Shown here: piece by piece, positions 16,306 to 22,940 of the stretch
How positions within the stretch are numbered: position 1 is the stretch's first letter
How the letters are laid out: the number at the start of each line of letters is the position of its first letter
NCBI GenBank assembly: GCA_022653215.1
Contig: JALCSJ010000010.1
Span: 1-22,940, forward strand
Direction: 5' to 3'
From: Acidaminococcaceae bacterium
Lineage (GTDB): Bacteria > Bacillota > Negativicutes > Acidaminococcales > Acidaminococcaceae
DNA: 22,940 nt
Notes under the pieces: generated by a model
What the model saw: the letters and a program-made list of their open reading frames with translations, nothing else
Told to the model about the DNA's origin: nothing
Databases searched by the model: none
Translations under genes and position numbers: made by a program

Positions 16306-16767
16306 TTATCTTGCCAGTAATTCCCCTAATAAAACTTCCATAGTTTTTCCTAAAACAGGGTGAACCAATTTACCGGCAATTTCACAAAGAGGTTCTAATA
16401 CAAAGATTCTGTTTTGCAAATCAGGATGAGGCAAAGTTAAATTTTCTGTTTTCATAACAATATCGTCAAAAAACAGCAAATCCAAATCAATATTCCGTTC
16501 TCCCCAATGCCGTAGTCTTTTTCGTCCCATGGTTTTTTCTACAGAAAGTAATACAGCAAGCAAAGTCTGAGGAGTTCCGGTCCACTCCAGCTTGATTACT
16601 CCGTTAAGAAAATCCGGCTGGTCGGTAACACCATATGGTTTTGTTTTGTACCATGAAGACTGGTCCAGGATTTCTACATGGGCTTCTTTTAATAAAGCCA
16701 TGGCCTGCTGAATATTTTCTTTACGATTTCCTAGATTGCTTCCCAAAGCAACATAAGCCACAGACAT
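16306..16767 (-). CDS. folK: 2-amino-4-hydroxy-6-hydroxymethyldihydropteridine diphosphokinase
   Basis: Transfers pyrophosphate from ATP to 6-hydroxymethyl-7,8-dihydropterin, the substrate for FolP encoded just upstream. It is a 153-residue single-domain HPPK of normal size. It shows ALGSNLGNR at 7-15, the metal-binding Asp pair D94/D96 in RNIDLDLL (the family signature) and VLEPLCEIA near the end. There is no fused dihydroneopterin aldolase domain, unlike many FolB-FolK fusions. ATG at 16767 overlaps the folP stop by one base (TAATG). It is the last of the tightly coupled pterin genes; a 58-nt gap follows. Confidence 0.95.
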   Translation of the reverse strand: MSVAYVALGSNLGNRKENIQQAMALLKEAHVEILDQSSWYKTKPYGVTDQPDFLNGVIKLEWTGTPQTLLAVLLSVEKTMGRKRLRHWGERNIDLDLLFFDDIVMKTENLTLPHPDLQNRIFVLEPLCEIAGKLVHPVLGKTMEVLLGELLAR

Positions 16768-17948
16768 TATAGCATAGCCTCCAACATGCGGATAGTTCTG
16801 AAGTTTTCCCGGACATCATGTACCCGCACAATATTAACTCCGGAAAAAACAGCTCTGCAGCTGGTAGCTAAGGTACCTTCCAGCCTTTCCTCTGCCGGTA
16901 GATTACCCAAAACCTCTCCAATGGTTCGTTTACGGGATGCCCCTAAAAGCACCGGTACTCCGTAGCCGGTAAAAGCGCTTAATTGACGAAGGAGTTCTAA
17001 ATTTTCTTCAGCATTTTTGGCAAACCCGATACCGGGATCTAAAATCAGCTTGTCATTGTTAATACCTAAAGCTTGGCAGGCTGCCATTCGTTCTGCTAAA
17101 TATTCTGCTACCTGGTCAACTACGTTCTTATAACCGGTTTTTTCACCCATAGTCTGAGGCGTACCTCTCATATGCATGAGAATAATGGGAGATTTGCTCT
17201 CTGCTGCTAATGGCAGCATGGCCGGATCTGCTTCCCCTGCCGAAACATCGTTAATAATATCAGCTCCTGCCAAGAAAGCTTCTTTGGCAGATTGACTGTT
17301 TCTTGTATCAATAGAAATAACAGCCTGGGGAAAAGCTTTTTTTAGTTGCTTAATAGCAGGAACAACCCTGCTCATTTCTTCTTCACAACTAACAGCTTCT
17401 GAACCGGGACGGGTGGATTCACCACCTATGTCTAAAATATCCGCACCGTCTTTCAGCATCTTTTCTGCTCTGCATAAAAGACTGTCACCCTGATCCACTC
17501 GTGAACCGGCATAAAAAGAATCGGGAGTAATATTTATAATCCCCATTATTTTCATTTTTTCATAATGCAAAGTACGTCCATCAGCGAAAATCGTCAATAA
17601 ACTGCCACGATTTAGATAGCTGTCCAATTCTTTAATAATAGTATTTAGGCCAAACCAGCCTTCCATTAACTGCAGTTTTCCTATCAGTCTTTTATATTGG
17701 CCTACTGTTCCCAATAATATAATATCAACATACTTTCCGGCACAGGTAATGGCTCCCGGTTCGGTAGCACATTCCCCGCCCAGAGATAACATTTCCTGCT
17801 TGATTATATTAGCAGCCGGAGATCTTACCCGGAAAAATTTTAAGGGCTCAATGGCAGCTTTTTCCGTCATAAGCTTTACCCCTATTTCCGGCACCAGCAT
17901 CTTTTGCATTTCCCTTGAGCATTGTTCCAAATCTACTTTTCTGTACAT
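16767..17948 (-). CDS. folP: Dihydropteroate synthase with N-terminal extension
   Basis: Condenses 6-hydroxymethyl-dihydropterin diphosphate with p-aminobenzoate to give dihydropteroate; the target of sulfonamides. The catalytic TIM barrel starts near residue 133 and shows all family blocks: MGIINITPDSF, LDIGGESTRPG, SIDTRNS, ADIINDVSAG, ILMHMRGTP, LDPGIGF, GASRKR and RVHDV. In front is an extra domain of about 130 residues (SPAANIIKQEMLSLGGE around 43-59), which brings the protein to 393 residues against about 280 for the usual enzyme. Such long forms are known in clostridial lineages; the role of the extension is not established. ATG at 17948 lies 2 nt after folE2, and the end overlaps folK by 1 nt. 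Confidence 0.95.
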   Translation of the reverse strand: MYRKVDLEQCSREMQKMLVPEIGVKLMTEKAAIEPLKFFRVRSPAANIIKQEMLSLGGECATEPGAITCAGKYVDIILLGTVGQYKRLIGKLQLMEGWFGLNTIIKELDSYLNRGSLLTIFADGRTLHYEKMKIMGIINITPDSFYAGSRVDQGDSLLCRAEKMLKDGADILDIGGESTRPGSEAVSCEEEMSRVVPAIKQLKKAFPQAVISIDTRNSQSAKEAFLAGADIINDVSAGEADPAMLPLAAESKSPIILMHMRGTPQTMGEKTGYKNVVDQVAEYLAERMAACQALGINNDKLILDPGIGFAKNAEENLELLRQLSAFTGYGVPVLLGASRKRTIGEVLGNLPAEERLEGTLATSCRAVFSGVNIVRVHDVRENFRTIRMLEAML

Positions 17949-17950
17949 GA

Positions 17951-18715
17951 TTAGTCTCTTTCTATGCAGGCAAAAGCATCATGATTATGAATACTTTCCA
18001 TGCTTTCTACAGTAACCCTGTACCACCCAATGCGCTTATCTTGAGCCATAGCTAGAGCAATTTCCCTAACCGCATCTTCTACAAAGCGTGGTGTGGCATA
18101 GGCTTGTTCCGTGACAAATTTTTCATCAGGTCTTTTCAACAAAGAATAAATCGGGGCAGAAGCACCTTTTTCTGCCATGGCAGCCAGTTCTTCCAACCAG
18201 ACCATCCCGGCATTTTTTATTTCCAACTTGGCAATAGCTCTTTGATTGTGAGCCCCGTTAGAACTAATTTCTTTAGAACAGGGACAAAGAGTATGAATAG
18301 GTACTTCTACACAAATATATAAGGAAAATTTATCGGTTTTCTCTGCCCGATAATGACAATTTAAATCCAGCAAGGCCTTTTCTCCTGAAACAGGGGCTGT
18401 TTTTTCTATAAAATAAGGAAAATCCATTTCCAGCATGGCCTTTTTGGCCTGAAGATTTTCTTTAAGAGTATCTAAGATACTTTCCAATCCGGAAGGATGT
18501 ATAGTGCCTAAATCACGTAACACGGCAACAAAGCGGCTCATATGGGTACCACGCAGTTCCTGGGGCAAATCCACTGCCAAAGTGAAATTAGCCACGGTAT
18601 GCTGCTCACCCTTGGCTTTGTCTTTGACCACAATTGGCCATCTGAGGTTTTTAATTCCTACATGTTTCAAAGGCATCCGGCGAAAGTCAGCCTGGCCCTG
18701 GACATCTTTTAACAT
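17951..18715 (-). CDS. folE2: GTP cyclohydrolase FolE2 (type IB)
   Basis: Converts GTP to 7,8-dihydroneopterin triphosphate, the common precursor of folate and queuosine. The 254-residue length fits the FolE2/MptA family, which is unrelated in sequence to classic FolE and less tied to zinc. The hallmark CPCSKEIS with following GAHNQRA (residues about 144-160) supplies the metal-binding Cys. VGIKNLRWP near the start and the late TPRFVEDAVR also fit. ATG at 18715 has a GGGGG ribosome site inside the end of the pterin synthase gene, whose TAG lies 2 nt upstream. No second cyclohydrolase is in the window, and no Zur-type operator was recognised. Confidence 0.95.
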   Translation of the reverse strand: MLKDVQGQADFRRMPLKHVGIKNLRWPIVVKDKAKGEQHTVANFTLAVDLPQELRGTHMSRFVAVLRDLGTIHPSGLESILDTLKENLQAKKAMLEMDFPYFIEKTAPVSGEKALLDLNCHYRAEKTDKFSLYICVEVPIHTLCPCSKEISSNGAHNQRAIAKLEIKNAGMVWLEELAAMAEKGASAPIYSLLKRPDEKFVTEQAYATPRFVEDAVREIALAMAQDKRIGWYRVTVESMESIHNHDAFACIERD

Positions 18716-18717
18716 TT

Positions 18718-19071
18718 CTACCCCCTGTAAATAATCCCACTGGTTCTGGTTTCCCAGACTTGCACTTCATATAGCTTATAATTTTCACCTTGGAGTTTGT
18801 AAACCAGCTGCTGCCAAACCCAGACAGCAATATTTTCTGCTGAAGGTTGAGGCAATAAATCATTTAAACAGCTATGATCCAATTTCACCAAAACTGTATC
18901 TTGAACAGTCTTTTTTAACAGGCTAAAGTCCATGACCATACCTTCGACATCAGGCGTACCCTCCACCTGGACAACCAATTTATAGGTATGACCATGCAGC
19001 CGCTCACATTTTCCATGATAATTAGGCAAAAAATGCGCAGCATCAAATTCAAATTCTTTAAGACAAATCAT
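18718..19071 (-). CDS. queD: 6-pyruvoyl-tetrahydropterin synthase family protein, probable dual PTPS-I/III
   Basis: A 117-residue COG0720 tunnel-fold enzyme acting on 7,8-dihydroneopterin triphosphate made by FolE2 downstream. Zinc ligands H13, H26 and H28 and catalytic D65/H66 (KLDHS) and E107 are visible. The active-site motif is CERLHGH: it has both the Cys (C22) used by queuosine-type QueD and an adjacent Glu (E23), the CExxHGH pattern described for dual PTPS-I/III enzymes that also make 6-hydroxymethyl-dihydropterin for folate. The position directly before folE2-folP-folK, without folB, supports the folate role. The symbol reflects the family; function in both pathways is inference. ATG overlaps the trmL stop (ATGA). 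Confidence 0.88.
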   Translation of the reverse strand: MICLKEFEFDAAHFLPNYHGKCERLHGHTYKLVVQVEGTPDVEGMVMDFSLLKKTVQDTVLVKLDHSCLNDLLPQPSAENIAVWVWQQLVYKLQGENYKLYEVQVWETRTSGIIYRG

Positions 19072-19535
19072 ATGGTTCCCTCCACTTGGTCAAAATCATT
19101 CTGACGCAAAGCTTCATATAAAACAATGGCAGCAGAATTAGCCAGATTCAAGCAACGTGCACTGCTGACCATAGGAATCCGTACGCAGTCATCAGGAAAT
19201 TCCCCAAGAAATTTTTGGGGTAAACCGGCTGTTTCCCGTCCGAAAATCAACAAGGAATCAGGACTGTATTTTACCCTGGTATAAGATTTATGAGCATGGC
19301 TGGTAAGCAGAAACTTTGGACTGTTGGGGTATTTCGCCAAAACTTCATACACTGAATCATAATACTGCACATCCAGCATGTGCCAATAATCCAATCCTGC
19401 CCGCTTCAGATATCTGTCATCAATGGTAAACCCTAAAGGTCTTACCAGATGGAGCTTACAGCCAGTAGCCGCACACAATCTGGCAATATTTCCTGTATTG
19501 CCGGGAATTTCCGGTTCAACTAAAACTATATGCAT
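19068..19535 (-). CDS. trmL: tRNA (cytidine(34)-2'-O)-methyltransferase TrmL
   Basis: SPOUT-class (knotted) methyltransferase that puts a 2'-O-methyl on the wobble base of tRNA-Leu isoacceptors in characterised members. The three SPOUT motifs are clear: NTGNIARLCAATG near the start, LLIFGRETAGLP, and RIPMVSSARCLNLANSAAIVLYE at the end. With the start chosen here it has 155 residues, the usual size. The frame extends to a GTG at 19544, but that GTG lies in the ribosome site; GAGGT (19543-19547) is 7 nt from ATG 19535. The site overlaps the stop of the glucosaminidase gene, 5 nt upstream. The end overlaps the pterin synthase start by 4 nt. Confidence 0.94.
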   Translation of the reverse strand: MHIVLVEPEIPGNTGNIARLCAATGCKLHLVRPLGFTIDDRYLKRAGLDYWHMLDVQYYDSVYEVLAKYPNSPKFLLTSHAHKSYTRVKYSPDSLLIFGRETAGLPQKFLGEFPDDCVRIPMVSSARCLNLANSAAIVLYEALRQNDFDQVEGTI

Positions 19536-19540
19536 TAATT

Positions 19541-20341
19541 TCACCTCAACCTACTATGTTCTAACAAATTACCGTTAACAGCAATTATACTTTTCATTTC
19601 TTCATGTAAGGCAATTATCTTTTCGGCATAGTCGCTGCCTGTTGCCCATTTACCATTTAATTCACGCCAGGTAGTGGCAAAACCTGTTTTGCTCTTTAAA
19701 TCATGCACTAACTTATATCTTGGATCAATAATTTCATTACGAGGCTTCTCCATGGTTGTGTAAGCCATCAGATGCTGAACATGGGCACGGACTCCCAGCA
19801 ATGGGGTTAAAAAATAGGACCCTCGCACTGTAGCACTGGTTGTACCTAAACCGCAAAAATTATTCTGCTCGGGAACCACAGTTCCGCCGAAATTAAAGAA
19901 TCCGGTTTCCAAAAGAGCCTGGCAGAACACCATATCCCACTTCATGCCTTCTTTGGAAGCTTCCAAGTAATAATCAGTTACCAGTTCTTCCGGTGTAGTG
20001 TCCAAAGGTAAAACCGGGCAATACCATTTAAGAAAAGCTACTGCCTGCTGACGGGTAGCCACAGCTTTACCTTTAATAGTTATTTTTTCGTAATCTTCCG
20101 GTAAGTGCCAAATATCTCTTTTAGTTAACAATACCGAGCCTAAAATTTGCAAATCACGATCAGTAATAACTTTTTTGGCATTACGAATTTCCCTGGCTTT
20201 TTCGTTTTCCAGCAAATTATTAAAAGGCAATTTATCTCCACGTACCTTAATTAAGGCATTATCTTTAGGCCCTGCTAAAACCGGGGCCTGTAAACATATA
20301 AAGCTTAAGGTTAAGAAAAAGGAAATAAAAGACTTTTTCAT
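19541..20341 (-). CDS. Exported glucosaminidase-domain peptidoglycan hydrolase
   Basis: A 266-residue secreted protein with a signal peptide (MKKS, hydrophobic core to about residue 20, cleavage likely after VLA at 21-23). The C-terminal half is a Flg_hook/LYZ2-type N-acetylglucosaminidase domain: LYTSL-like YYLEASKEGM at 125-133, QALLETGFF with catalytic-type E145, NNFCGLG at 160-166, GVRAHVQHLM, and KWATGSDYAEKI at 231-242. It should cut glycan strands of peptidoglycan. Residues 25-115 are not recognised, and no anchor or wall-binding repeat is present. ATG at 20341 overlaps the symporter stop (TAATG); trmL follows after 5 nt. An autolysin inside a folate operon is an odd neighbour. Confidence 0.88.
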   Translation of the reverse strand: MKKSFISFFLTLSFICLQAPVLAGPKDNALIKVRGDKLPFNNLLENEKAREIRNAKKVITDRDLQILGSVLLTKRDIWHLPEDYEKITIKGKAVATRQQAVAFLKWYCPVLPLDTTPEELVTDYYLEASKEGMKWDMVFCQALLETGFFNFGGTVVPEQNNFCGLGTTSATVRGSYFLTPLLGVRAHVQHLMAYTTMEKPRNEIIDPRYKLVHDLKSKTGFATTWRELNGKWATGSDYAEKIIALHEEMKSIIAVNGNLLEHSRLR

Positions 20342-21765
20342 TATTGGGCTTTCTCCTTACGAGGGAAAACAAACAAACTGATAAACATCATAATTGCAGC
20401 AGCCAAAATACCGGTGGAGGTGGCATTTAAAATCCATAAACCCTTGCCACCATTACCAAATTGCAAAGCTAAAGTCAAGGCAACACCAATACCTGCAGAG
20501 ACAAAAGCTCCTTTGGTAGATGCTTTTTTTGAAAACAGACCAAAGAGGAAAGGTGCTGCTAAAGACACAGTCATTAAGGAATAGAAAATAGAAAGAGCTG
20601 TAATAATATTGGCCATAAAATGAGCCACAAAAATACCTACCAGACCACAAACCACCGTAACTTTACGACTAAAGCTCAAAAGTTCAGCATCACTGGCCTG
20701 AGGACGGAAAAAGGTCTTATACAAATCCTTGGACAAGGAAGTAGCCAGCATATACAATACTGTATCTGCAGTACTAACCTCTGCTGCAAAGATAGCTGAT
20801 AAAGCCAAAGCCGCAATGCCAAAAGGCATCATTTCTTTCATGGCTGTAGGTAAAGCCAGTTCCTGATTTTTTAAATCAGGAAAAGCTGCAAAAGCGCACA
20901 TACCGATTAACAAAGGTAAAAAGGCAAAAACCAGTTGTACAATACCATTAAGCAAAGTACCAACTTTAACAGCTTTGGTATTTTTGGCACTGTAAACCTT
21001 ACCAATAAGTCCGGGAGAAATGCAAAAAGCCGGTGTGAGCATTAAGAAATAACCAATTATAGTAGAATACCCCATACCGTCCCAGGCAAAGTATTTAGCT
21101 GTTTTAGCAGCATCTCCTAAATTATGTGCTATAGTTACCTGTAAATTACCCCACCCTCCTACATAGCTTAAAGCATAGGGTGTGGCAACGATGAAACCAA
21201 TTAAGATGACTGCTAATTCCAAAATATTAACTACAGCAGCACTGCGTAGGCCGCCGGCAGAAAAATAGACTGTTACAACCACCGCTCCGATAATAATACC
21301 GTAAAGCTTATCAATACCGGCTACCACATTTAAAATCCAGGCAATACCGATAAGTTGCCCGGAAAACAGTGCCAGGGTTCCTACTGCCATCATAGTAGAC
21401 GTTACAGCTCTAAAAGCGGGAGCATAGCGATAATCCAAATAATCTCCCATGGTAAAAAGATTTCGTTCTTTAGCTATCTTCCAAACTTTAGGACCAACTA
21501 CATAGGCCAAAAGCAAAGACCCAAGTCCACTGCAGCCAATCCACCACCAGCTGGAAACGCCAAACTTAAAAGCCAGTCCTGTAACCCCTACAGTCGAGCC
21601 TGCCCCAATATTAGCGGCAATCAGTGTGGTAAAAAGCAAAGGCCAGCCAAAATCCCTGTTGCCTACAAAAAAATCTGCTGCACCCTTCACGTGCTTACCG
21701 ATAAAATACCCCAATCCAACCAGTACTATGGCATAACAAATAATTGTTGCCAAATAAAAATTCAT
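20341..21765 (-). CDS. Sodium:solute symporter family transporter
   Basis: A 474-residue SSS-family (PF00474) inner-membrane carrier with about 13 hydrophobic helices. Family marks include FFVGNRDFGWPLL (residues about 32-44), AANIGAGSTVGVTG, FTMGDYLDYRY, YFSAGGLRSAAVVNILELAVILIG in the fifth/sixth helix region, and AALALSAIFAAEVSTADTVLYMLATSLSKDLY late in the protein. The substrate cannot be read from the sequence; organic acids, amino acids or a vitamin such as pantothenate are possible for this family. The frame continues upstream to a TTG at 21804, but ATG at 21765 has the GAGGTGG ribosome site and the longer start would sit at the predicted transcription start. First gene of the operon leading into folate synthesis. 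Confidence 0.9.
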   Translation of the reverse strand: MNFYLATIICYAIVLVGLGYFIGKHVKGAADFFVGNRDFGWPLLFTTLIAANIGAGSTVGVTGLAFKFGVSSWWWIGCSGLGSLLLAYVVGPKVWKIAKERNLFTMGDYLDYRYAPAFRAVTSTMMAVGTLALFSGQLIGIAWILNVVAGIDKLYGIIIGAVVVTVYFSAGGLRSAAVVNILELAVILIGFIVATPYALSYVGGWGNLQVTIAHNLGDAAKTAKYFAWDGMGYSTIIGYFLMLTPAFCISPGLIGKVYSAKNTKAVKVGTLLNGIVQLVFAFLPLLIGMCAFAAFPDLKNQELALPTAMKEMMPFGIAALALSAIFAAEVSTADTVLYMLATSLSKDLYKTFFRPQASDAELLSFSRKVTVVCGLVGIFVAHFMANIITALSIFYSLMTVSLAAPFLFGLFSKKASTKGAFVSAGIGVALTLALQFGNGGKGLWILNATSTGILAAAIMMFISLFVFPRKEKAQ

Positions 21766-21809
21766 CTTCTCCACCTCAATAAATTTTTTTAAAAACACAT
21801 ACAATTAGC

Positions 21810-21838
21810 ATTGTACTGTATTTGGCTAAGGTTGTAAA
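21810..21838 (-). promoter_or_regulatory. Promoter of the symporter-folate operon
   Basis: Minus-strand TTTACA (21833-21838) and TACAAT (21810-21815) with a 17-nt spacer; each box matches consensus at five of six bases. Initiation near 21803 gives a leader of about 38 nt. The -10 is one arm of a TACAAT-4-ATTGTA inverted repeat (21800-21815). Confidence 0.6.
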
Positions 21839-21843
21839 GTTCT

Positions 21844-21871
21844 TTGCAAAAAATAATAGATAGTTTATAAT
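21844..21871 (+). promoter_or_regulatory. Promoter of the UPF0173 hydrolase gene
   Basis: TTGCAA (21844-21849) and a perfect TATAAT (21866-21871) with a 16-nt spacer on the plus strand. Initiation near 21878 leaves a short leader with a GGGGAGG ribosome site before ATG 21903. The -35 box is only 5 bp from the -35 of the divergent symporter promoter. Confidence 0.68.
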
Positions 21872-21902
21872 AAATGTATACAATTATTGGGGAGGCGAAT
21901 TT

Positions 21903-22571
21903 ATGGTTACTTTTAAATTTATTCATCATGCTTGTTTTATGTTGGAGCACGATAATGATGCTATTATTTTTGATCCTTATTTGGATGGAAACCCTACCGG
22001 AATAAAAGCTTCCGATATTCATGTTTCCCATGTTTTGGTCACCCACAATCATGGTGACCATCTTGGTTCAGCTTACGAAATAGCCAAAAACAATAAAGCT
22101 ACATTTATTTCTACGGCTGAAGTGGCTAATGCCGCAGCAAATGCCGGCTGCCAAGTACACAGCATGCATTTGGGCGGAACTCATCAATTTCCTTTCGGTA
22201 AAGTTCGTATCACTCCCGCTTTTCATGGCAGCGGCATTGCCGGCGGTCATGCCTGCGGCTTTATCGTAAATTACTATGGAGTATCAGTATATTTTGCCGG
22301 TGACACTTGTGTATTTAGTGATATGGCTCTTTTGGCTAAGCTTGAACACATTGATTATGCGGTCCTGCCTATCGGTGACAATTTCACCATGGGGCCTGAG
22401 GATGCCAAAGTTGCCGTAGAACTCTTGGGAGTAAAGAAAATCATTCCCGTTCACTACAATACTTGGCCTCTTATTGCTCAAGATCCTGAGAAATTTAAAG
22501 ATGAAGTTGAAGCAGGAGGCAAAGCACAAGTGTTTGTGGTAGACCCCGGTGATTCTTTAGAACTGCTGTAA
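21903..22571 (+). CDS. UPF0173 metal-dependent hydrolase, metallo-beta-lactamase fold
   Basis: A 222-residue cytoplasmic protein of the UPF0173 (YtkL-like) family. The metal site HNHGDH is at residues 48-53 (THNHGDHLG). Further ligand candidates are the His in PAFHGSG, the Asp in FAGDTCVF and the late His in PVHYNTWP. The FDPYLDGNP stretch near residue 23-31 is typical of the family. It should bind two metal ions; the physiological substrate is not known for most members. ATG at 21903 has a strong GGGGAGG site. It is the only plus-strand gene in the window, divergent from the symporter and convergent with the nuclease gene (8 nt between stops). Confidence 0.92.
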   Translation: MVTFKFIHHACFMLEHDNDAIIFDPYLDGNPTGIKASDIHVSHVLVTHNHGDHLGSAYEIAKNNKATFISTAEVANAAANAGCQVHSMHLGGTHQFPFGKVRITPAFHGSGIAGGHACGFIVNYYGVSVYFAGDTCVFSDMALLAKLEHIDYAVLPIGDNFTMGPEDAKVAVELLGVKKIIPVHYNTWPLIAQDPEKFKDEVEAGGKAQVFVVDPGDSLELL

Positions 22572-22579
22572 TCTTTTTC

Positions 22580-22940
22580 TTAAACTTTTTTACAAAAGAA
22601 ACTATAGGGACAATATTTACAACCTGTGGACAGGACTGGAAAGTCCTGTTCATTTTTTTTATTGCGAATCTCATTGATTAATTCTTTAAGCTGTACTTTT
22701 CCCTTCTTTTTATCACCGAGTAGGTCCTGAGCAGAACAATTCTGCAGAAAATGCAGTTGGGCAGAAGTTACTTTTTTATTAAAAATTTTCTCCGCTGCCA
22801 GAGTATAAATAAGTAATTGCCTTTGGTAGCCTTGCTTTTCTTCACCTTGCTCAGGAGGTCGGCCTGTCTTGTAATCAACAATACCTAAAGAACCGTCAGG
22901 ATAATGTAAAAGACTGTCAATACTGCCTGTAAAATAAATT
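22580..22940 (-). CDS. RecB-type PD-(D/E)XK nuclease, C-terminal part (N-terminus beyond window)
   Basis: The reading frame is open from the window edge to TAA at 22580-22582, giving 119 visible residues. It shows the nuclease core FTGSID (motif II Asp), GIVDYKTGR (motif III Asp and Lys) and YQRQLLIYTLA (the Gln-Tyr motif). It ends with CKYCPYSFFC, a C-x2-C-x5-C set like the three C-terminal iron-sulfur cysteines of AddB, Cas4 and related nucleases; the fourth Cys would lie outside the window. VDYKTG and the closing cysteines suggest the end of a UvrD/AddA- or AddB-like helicase-nuclease acting in double-strand break repair, but a stand-alone nuclease is not excluded. The gene is too short for the listed frames because it is cut. 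Confidence 0.82.
   Translation of the reverse strand, partial: IYFTGSIDSLLHYPDGSLGIVDYKTGRPPEQGEEKQGYQRQLLIYTLAAEKIFNKKVTSAQLHFLQNCSAQDLLGDKKKGKVQLKELINEIRNKKNEQDFPVLSTGCKYCPYSFFCKKV
22627..22661 (+). terminator. Rho-independent terminator of the UPF0173 hydrolase gene
   Basis: An 11-bp stem (22627-22637 with 22642-22652, one G-T pair) has a GGAA loop and is followed directly by eight T residues (22653-22660). It lies 55 nt after the hydrolase stop, inside the coding sequence of the convergent nuclease gene. On the minus strand there is no T tract after the stem, so it should act in one direction only. Confidence 0.88.

Noticed and set aside
21355..21792. 145-codon plus-strand frame opposite the symporter
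   Set aside because: Antisense to conserved transmembrane codons; its composition is rich in Ser, Asn, Lys and Cys, as expected of a shadow frame.
1..22940. CRISPR array, insertion sequence, prophage or tRNA/rRNA gene
   Set aside because: No regularly spaced direct repeats, transposase-like frames, terminal inverted repeats or tRNA-like folds were noticed; XerD is the housekeeping type in a conserved operon rather than an integrase.

Overview
The window looks like core chromosome from a low-to-moderate GC Firmicute. Gene order (miaB-mutS-mutL-miaA-hfq), the MiaA variant DSMLVY, the divergent polysaccharide deacetylase and the FolE2-type folate cluster make a Negativicutes/Acidaminococcaceae-like or related clostridial anaerobe my best guess; this is inference from protein style, and no rRNA is present to settle it. 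No mobile element, CRISPR array, tRNA or rRNA was seen. Almost everything is on the minus strand, so transcription runs from high to low coordinates.

Right end (22940 to 21766): the C-terminal part of a RecB-type PD-(D/E)XK nuclease (minus, cut by the window edge) converges on a plus-strand UPF0173 metal-dependent hydrolase. The hydrolase's intrinsic terminator lies inside the nuclease coding sequence. A short divergent promoter region (21766-21902) separates the hydrolase from the minus-strand genes.

Unit 1 (21765 to about 14200): sodium:solute symporter, secreted glucosaminidase, trmL, a COG0720 pterin synthase, folE2, folP and folK, joined by overlaps or gaps of 5 nt or less. After 58 nt with a possible extended -10 promoter come a QueT-like membrane protein and a processive GT2 glycosyltransferase, closed by a large hairpin terminator. 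The pterin genes make 6-hydroxymethyl-dihydropterin and dihydropteroate without a visible folB. The pterin synthase carries the CExxHGH signature expected of a dual PTPS-I/III enzyme, which can replace FolB and also feed queuosine.

Unit 2 (14177 to about 10538): a consensus promoter drives a small exported protein built of repeated beta-strand-like units and, 30 nt downstream, a 1067-residue hybrid sensor kinase with an extracytoplasmic ABC-substrate-binding-type sensor, PAS regions, a kinase core and a receiver domain. The unit ends in a hairpin that overlaps the last codons and the next promoter.

Unit 3 (10541 to beyond 1): a near-consensus promoter drives miaB-mutS-mutL-(RsmJ-like methyltransferase)-miaA-hfq-xerD-(divergent polysaccharide deacetylase)-htpX. 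It combines tRNA A37 hypermodification, mismatch repair, RNA chaperoning, chromosome dimer resolution and envelope maintenance in one tightly packed operon. Several start codons were moved from the longest ORF to the Shine-Dalgarno-supported one (miaB, trmL, the symporter, the small exported protein), and rare starts are used for xerD (TTG), the kinase (GTG) and the small protein (TTG).
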